From NCBI GenBank assembly GCA_023667225.1, contig JAMPAN010000001.1, forward strand, positions 1 through 64,000: 64,000 bases of DNA. Reading direction: 5' to 3'. Positions 58,778 to 64,000 of the stretch are shown here, one piece after another (within the stretch, counting starts at the first letter, position 1; every line of letters begins with the position of its first letter). The notes under the pieces were generated by a model. It was not told the origin of the DNA, ran no database searches, and saw only the letters and a program-made list of their open reading frames with translations. Source of the DNA: Oxalobacter formigenes (GTDB lineage: Bacteria; Pseudomonadota; Gammaproteobacteria; Burkholderiales; Burkholderiaceae_D). The translations under genes were made by a program, and so were the position numbers.

Positions 58778-58803
58778 TAGCACTCGTTAGGCGGGAGTGC
58801 TAA
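58777..58803 (+). promoter_or_regulatory. CIRCE operator (HrcA binding site) of groESL
   Basis: TTAGCACTC (58777-58785), nine bases, then GAGTGCTAA (58795-58803) is a perfect CIRCE inverted repeat. It overlaps the last base of the -10 element, so HrcA should repress groESL in the absence of heat stress. hrcA is not in the window. Confidence 0.96.
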
Positions 58804-58878
58804 CAACCCGCCGCAGAAACGGGCATTTCGGTTGCCCCCTGCATCTATTAACCATCAGTACCAAAAGGAATTATTGTT

Positions 58879-59169
58879 ATGAAACTTCGTCCCTTACAAG
58901 ACCGTCTCATTGTCAAACGCATGGATCTGGAAACCAAAACCGCATCCGGCATTGTCATTCCTGAAACAGCCGCAGAAAAACCGGATCAAGGCGAAGTCCT
59001 CGCTGTCGGCAACGGCAAAATCACACCGGAAGGCAAAGTGCTGCCTATGGATGTCAAAGTTGGCGATCGCGTCCTCTTTGGCAAATATTCCGGCCAGACC
59101 GTCAAAGTAGATGGTGAAGAGCTGCTCGTCATGCACGAGAGCGACATCATGGCCATCCTGGACAAATAA
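58879..59169 (+). CDS. groES: Co-chaperonin GroES
   Basis: The 96-residue protein begins [20 protein letters not shown], has the mobile loop [20 protein letters not shown] and ends [11 protein letters not shown]. It caps GroEL. An AGGAA Shine-Dalgarno precedes the ATG. First gene of groESL. Confidence 0.98.
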   Translation: MKLRPLQDRLIVKRMDLETKTASGIVIPETAAEKPDQGEVLAVGNGKITPEGKVLPMDVKVGDRVLFGKYSGQTVKVDGEELLVMHESDIMAILDK

Positions 59170-59208
59170 ATCCGGGAAAGCCGTCAGGACAATAAACCCG
59201 AAATTTAA

Positions 59209-60876
<1,668 letters not shown>

Positions 60877-60910
60877 CTTACCGTCCGATTCACCCCTTTT
60901 ATTCCTCAAA

Positions 60911-60942
60911 ACCCGCAATGCTTAAGCATTGTGGGTTTTTTC
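60911..60942 (+). terminator. Terminator after groEL
   Basis: A 10-bp stem CCCGCAATGC/GCATTGTGGG (one G-U pair) with a TTAA loop is followed by TTTTTT, about 35 bases past the groEL stop. Confidence 0.92.
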
Positions 60943-60963
60943 ATGCGCAGGAAACCTGCCGGT

Positions 60964-60993
60964 TTCACCATCCGGACGTCAATCCCCTATAAT
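60964..60993 (+). promoter_or_regulatory. Possible promoter of the clcA operon
   Basis: A perfect TATAAT (60988-60993) follows TTCACC (60964-60969) with an 18-base spacer, 33 bases upstream of the ClC gene and just past the groEL terminator. Confidence 0.5.
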
Positions 60994-61025
60994 GGGATAA
61001 CCATCAACGAAGCCTTGTTTCTACC

Positions 61026-62402
61026 ATGTCTTCATCCCAACCGGAAAAACCGGAGGAAACCCTTTCCACGGCAGGGGCAGACCTGTCGGCCAACCGCCTG
61101 GTTGATAAAACCCGCGATGCCTGGCACCACATTCTCATTTGGCTTCTGGCGTCCACCTTGATCGGTCTGGTCGGCGTGGGCGTAGCCATTGCCAGCAACA
61201 TAGCCAACGAAGCCAACCTTTGGTTACAGGAAAAACTGCATTACTGGCTTTTGCTGCTCATTCCAGCCGCCTTTGCCCTGTTCTCATACCTCACCGGACG
61301 CTTTTTCCCCGGAACGCAGGGCAGCGGCATTCCCCAGACCATCGCTGTCATTGACGATCCGGACAGCCGGAAAAAAAGCAACCTCCTCTCCATACGCAAC
61401 CTGTGCGGTAAAATCGCCATGCTCCTTGGCGGCCTGGTCATGGGCGCTTCCATCGGCCGCGAAGGCCCCACCGTCCAGATTGGCGCCTCGCTCAGCCATG
61501 CCTTCTACGGCCACGGCCCTTTCAAAACAGCGGAACATCGCCGCACCCTGGTTCTGGCAGGCGGCGCGGCAGGCATTGCCGCTGCATTCAATACCCCGCT
61601 GGCCGGCATCATGTTCGCCATTGAAGAACTCAACAAAAAATATCCCTTCAACGCCCACAGTTCCACCTTGCTGACCGTCATTATCGCAGGGCTCATCTCG
61701 CTGGCCATCCAGGGAAACTACACCTACTTCGGCATCACCCATGTCACGCTGGATTTGTCCCAGCACCTTTACGCCATTGCCGCCTGCAGCATATTGGGCG
61801 GAGCGGCAGGCGGCCTTTTCAGCCTGCTTACCCAAAAATTCACCTTCCTGCTTCCCGAACGCTGCCGCCGCTTCATCCAGGCCCATCCCTGCCTGTTTGC
61901 CGCCCTGTGCGGGCTCCTTGTCGCCATACTGGGTTTCATTACACACGGCATGACATTCGGCACCAGCTACCAGCCCACCCGCATAACGCTGGAGGCAGAA
62001 AACAGCCTCTTCGTCTGGTATTACGGCATCTGCAAATTCCTGGCGACCCTGCTGTCCACCCTAAGCGGCATTCCGGGCGGCCTTTTCGCGCCCACCCTTT
62101 CCGTCGGAGCCGGGCTGGGAGACAGCCTGTCCGCCCTGCTGCCAGGCATCGCCCCCCACGGTGCCATCATCATCCTCGTCATGGTCGCCTACCTGTCAGG
62201 CGTCACCCGTTCCCCGCTCACCTCCTTCATCATCACTATGGAAATGACAGGCAGCAACCACATGCTGCTTTCCCTGATGATAACAGCCCTTTTCGCCAGC
62301 GGCATATCCCGCTTTATCAGCCCGGTACCGCTGTATCACGCGCTGGCAGAGCGATACGCCTACCGTGCGCCTGCTGCTGCGCCAACCGCAAAGAACGGAT
62401 AA
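61026..62402 (+). CDS. ClC-family chloride channel/transporter
   Basis: The 458-residue membrane protein has the ClC selectivity motifs GTQGSGIPQT, GREGPTVQ (with the gating glutamate) and GIPGGLFAPTLSVGA, with the internal two-fold repeat of helices. The Glu in GREGP suggests an H+/Cl- antiporter or a gated channel. The N-terminal tail is hydrophilic and no C-terminal CBS domains are present. The amidohydrolase gene begins 4 bases after its stop. Confidence 0.9.
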   Translation: MSSSQPEKPEETLSTAGADLSANRLVDKTRDAWHHILIWLLASTLIGLVGVGVAIASNIANEANLWLQEKLHYWLLLLIPAAFALFSYLTGRFFPGTQGSGIPQTIAVIDDPDSRKKSNLLSIRNLCGKIAMLLGGLVMGASIGREGPTVQIGASLSHAFYGHGPFKTAEHRRTLVLAGGAAGIAAAFNTPLAGIMFAIEELNKKYPFNAHSSTLLTVIIAGLISLAIQGNYTYFGITHVTLDLSQHLYAIAACSILGGAAGGLFSLLTQKFTFLLPERCRRFIQAHPCLFAALCGLLVAILGFITHGMTFGTSYQPTRITLEAENSLFVWYYGICKFLATLLSTLSGIPGGLFAPTLSVGAGLGDSLSALLPGIAPHGAIIILVMVAYLSGVTRSPLTSFIITMEMTGSNHMLLSLMITALFASGISRFISPVPLYHALAERYAYRAPAAAPTAKNG

Positions 62403-62406
62403 CGCC

Positions 62407-63612
62407 ATGTCCAGACTCATCGACTTTTCCCCCGCCTTCCTGGAAGAAATCAAAGCCATCCGGCGTGATATCCACGCCCATCCCGAAACCGCCTATGAAG
62501 AAACACGGACAGCAGACCTGATTGCCGCCAAACTGCAAGAGAGCGGCATTGCCGTCATTCGCGGCACCGGCGTTATCGGCAAAATCAAAAACGGAAAAAG
62601 CCGGCGCGCCATCGGCCTGCGCGCCGATATGGACGCCCTGCCAATCAACGAAACCAACCGGTTTGCCCACGCCTCCCGCCGCCCCGGAAAAATGCACGCC
62701 TGCGGCCACGACGGCCATACCGCCATGCTGCTTGGAGCAGCCATTCACCTGGCCCGAACCCGCCGGTTTGACGGCACAGTCTATACCATCTTCCAGCCCG
62801 CCGAAGAAGGTCATGGCGGCGCGAAGCGCATGATACAGGAAGGCCTGTTCAACACCTGTCCTGTTGACGCCATCTTCGGCCTGCACAACTGGCCGGACTA
62901 TGCGGCAGGCACCTTTGCCGTCAGAACCGGCCCGCTGATGGCCTCAAGCAGCACCTTTACCCTCACCATCCACGGCAAAGGCGGACACGGCGCACAGCCC
63001 AACCAGGCCATTGACCCGATCATGACAGCCGTACAAATCGCCCAAAGCTGGCAAACCATCATCAGCCGCAACAAGGCCCCGGCAGAGGCGGCAACATTGT
63101 CCGTCACCCGTATCGAAGCCGGCAGCACCTTTAACGTCATCCCCAATCAGGCCGTCATGGCCGGCACCGTCCGCACCTTTACCCCTGAAGTCCTTGACCT
63201 GGTAGAACAGCGCATGCGGGAAATTGCCGGACATACCGCAGCCGCGTTCCATTGCCATGCCGAATTTGTTTTCCGCCGGAACTACCCGCCGCTTGCCAAT
63301 CATCCGGCTGAAACTGCCTTTGCCATCAACATTATGGAATCCATCGCCGGCCCCTCCCATGTCGTCAGGGATGCCGGGCCTACCATGATAGCCGAAGACT
63401 TCTCCTTCATGCTGGCGCAAAAACCGGGATGCTACGCCTTCATCGGCGCCGGTGCCGGAGAATACCGGGAAACCGGGCACAGCGATGCCCCCTGCCGGCT
63501 TCACAGTCCCGGCTTTGACTTCAACGATGCCATTTTGCCCGCCGGCATGAGCTACTGGATCCGGCTGGCAGAAACCTGCCTTGCCCCGCCGGCCGGCAGC
63601 CATCCTGCCTGA
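62407..63612 (+). CDS. M20-family amidohydrolase (hippurate hydrolase-like)
   Basis: The 401-residue enzyme has the M20D dinuclear metal-site motifs: DIHAHPETAYEE, LRADMDALPI, HACGHDGHTAMLLGAA, FQPAEEGHGGAKRMI, LHNWP and late MIAEDFSFML. The dimerisation domain (HGKGGHGAQPNQAIDP) is intact. Substrates in the family include N-acyl amino acids, hippurate and IAA conjugates, so specificity is unknown. ATG 62407 is 4 bases after the ClC gene, suggesting co-transcription. Confidence 0.9.
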   Translation: MSRLIDFSPAFLEEIKAIRRDIHAHPETAYEETRTADLIAAKLQESGIAVIRGTGVIGKIKNGKSRRAIGLRADMDALPINETNRFAHASRRPGKMHACGHDGHTAMLLGAAIHLARTRRFDGTVYTIFQPAEEGHGGAKRMIQEGLFNTCPVDAIFGLHNWPDYAAGTFAVRTGPLMASSSTFTLTIHGKGGHGAQPNQAIDPIMTAVQIAQSWQTIISRNKAPAEAATLSVTRIEAGSTFNVIPNQAVMAGTVRTFTPEVLDLVEQRMREIAGHTAAAFHCHAEFVFRRNYPPLANHPAETAFAINIMESIAGPSHVVRDAGPTMIAEDFSFMLAQKPGCYAFIGAGAGEYRETGHSDAPCRLHSPGFDFNDAILPAGMSYWIRLAETCLAPPAGSHPA

Positions 63613-63620
63613 CATTTCAC

Positions 63621-63661
63621 AACCGGTCTTTTTACAATTTTCCGCCGCAAAAAGGCCGGTT
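63621..63661. other. Inverted repeat after the amidohydrolase gene
   Basis: AACCGGTCTTTTT (63621-63633) and AAAAAGGCCGGTT (63649-63661) pair over 12 of 13 positions. There is no T-run beyond the stem on the plus strand, so it is at best an imperfect terminator. Confidence 0.4.
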
Positions 63662-63740
63662 CATGGTATAACTCTACCCTGCAAAATGGCAAAACCCAAA
63701 CGGCTGCCGCAGCCCGATAACAAAAGATAAGCGAGGTGAA

Positions 63741-64000
63741 ATGAAAATCAGGGACATCATGACCAAATCTGTCGTAACAGTTGAGATGGACGACAAGCTG
63801 TCTTTGGTCAAAGAAATTTTTGATAACTCAAAATTCCATCACTTGCTGGTCATGGAAGAAGGCAAACTCTTCGGCGTCGTCTCCGACCGGGATCTGCTCA
63901 AAGCCATCAGCCCCAACCTGGGCACCATGGTCATTACCTATCGTGATCTGGCCACGCTCAACAAACGCGTACACCAGATCATGACGCGCAAACCCGTTAC
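63741..64000 (+). CDS. CBS domain-containing protein, N-terminal fragment (runs off the window)
   Basis: The ATG at 63741 follows a GAGGTG Shine-Dalgarno and the frame is open to the window end. The visible ~86 residues include MKIRDIMTKSVVTVEMDDKL, HHLLVMEEGKLFGVVSDRDL and a second VHQIMTRKPV, i.e. one full CBS motif and the start of another. CBS pairs bind adenine nucleotides as regulatory modules. The rest of the protein is outside the window. Confidence 0.85.
   Translation, partial: MKIRDIMTKSVVTVEMDDKLSLVKEIFDNSKFHHLLVMEEGKLFGVVSDRDLLKAISPNLGTMVITYRDLATLNKRVHQIMTRKPV

Overview
The window is a chromosomal segment from a betaproteobacterium. I infer the Oxalobacteraceae or a close relative, possibly Oxalobacter, from protein resemblance, the ponA/aroK/aroB/dgt and lptM-lysA gene order, and strong preference for C-ending codons; no rRNA is present to settle it. 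Most of the window is core genome. Two accessory pieces interrupt it: a type I restriction-modification locus and a small prophage scar.

Layout. (1) 1-11758, housekeeping: recX (partial) and recA, with a LexA box inside the recA promoter; a DUF2889 gene; xseA; dgt; one continuous aroK-aroB reading frame; ponA (PBP1A); lptM; lysA; engB; and a polyprenol/diacylglycerol-kinase-like membrane protein. The pilMNOPQ cluster that usually separates ponA from aroK in betaproteobacteria is absent. (2) 11767-18097: hsdM-hsdS-hsdR, all on the minus strand, with AT-rich target-recognition segments in hsdS. (3) 18439-20206: cutA, then a prophage scar holding one virion-morphogenesis gene and, divergent from it, a promoter, a two-hairpin RNA candidate with complementary loops, and a terminator. 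(4) 20255-39351: the alpha, spc, S10 and str ribosomal operons in the standard order, all minus strand (rplQ back to rpsL), with promoters or hairpins before rpsL, rplC and rplN and a terminator-like hairpin between rpsD and rpoA. (5) 39397-53307: rpoC, rpoB, rplL, rplJ, rplA, rplK, nusG, secE, tRNA-Trp, a second tuf, and tRNA-Thr, tRNA-Gly and tRNA-Tyr, headed by a strong promoter. The two tuf copies appear identical and differ sharply in their flanks. (6) 53464-64000: a possible small membrane protein, dacB, a Fur-type iron-uptake operon (feoA, a Cys-rich-membrane/FeoA fusion, feoB), groESL with a perfect CIRCE element and overlapping sigma-32/sigma-70 type promoter, a ClC chloride transporter with an M20 amidohydrolase, and the start of a CBS-domain gene.

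How it fits together. The centre of the window encodes most of the translation machinery, the core RNA polymerase subunits, the Sec translocon core (SecY, SecE) and elongation factors EF-G and EF-Tu. The flanks supply DNA repair (RecA, RecX, ExoVII), nucleotide clean-up (Dgt), aromatic and lysine/peptidoglycan precursor synthesis (AroKB, LysA), wall assembly (PBP1A, DacB), outer-membrane LPS-translocon maturation (LptM), ferrous-iron uptake, protein folding and ion transport. I see no CRISPR array, no insertion sequence and no rRNA. The least explained stretch is 18787-20206.
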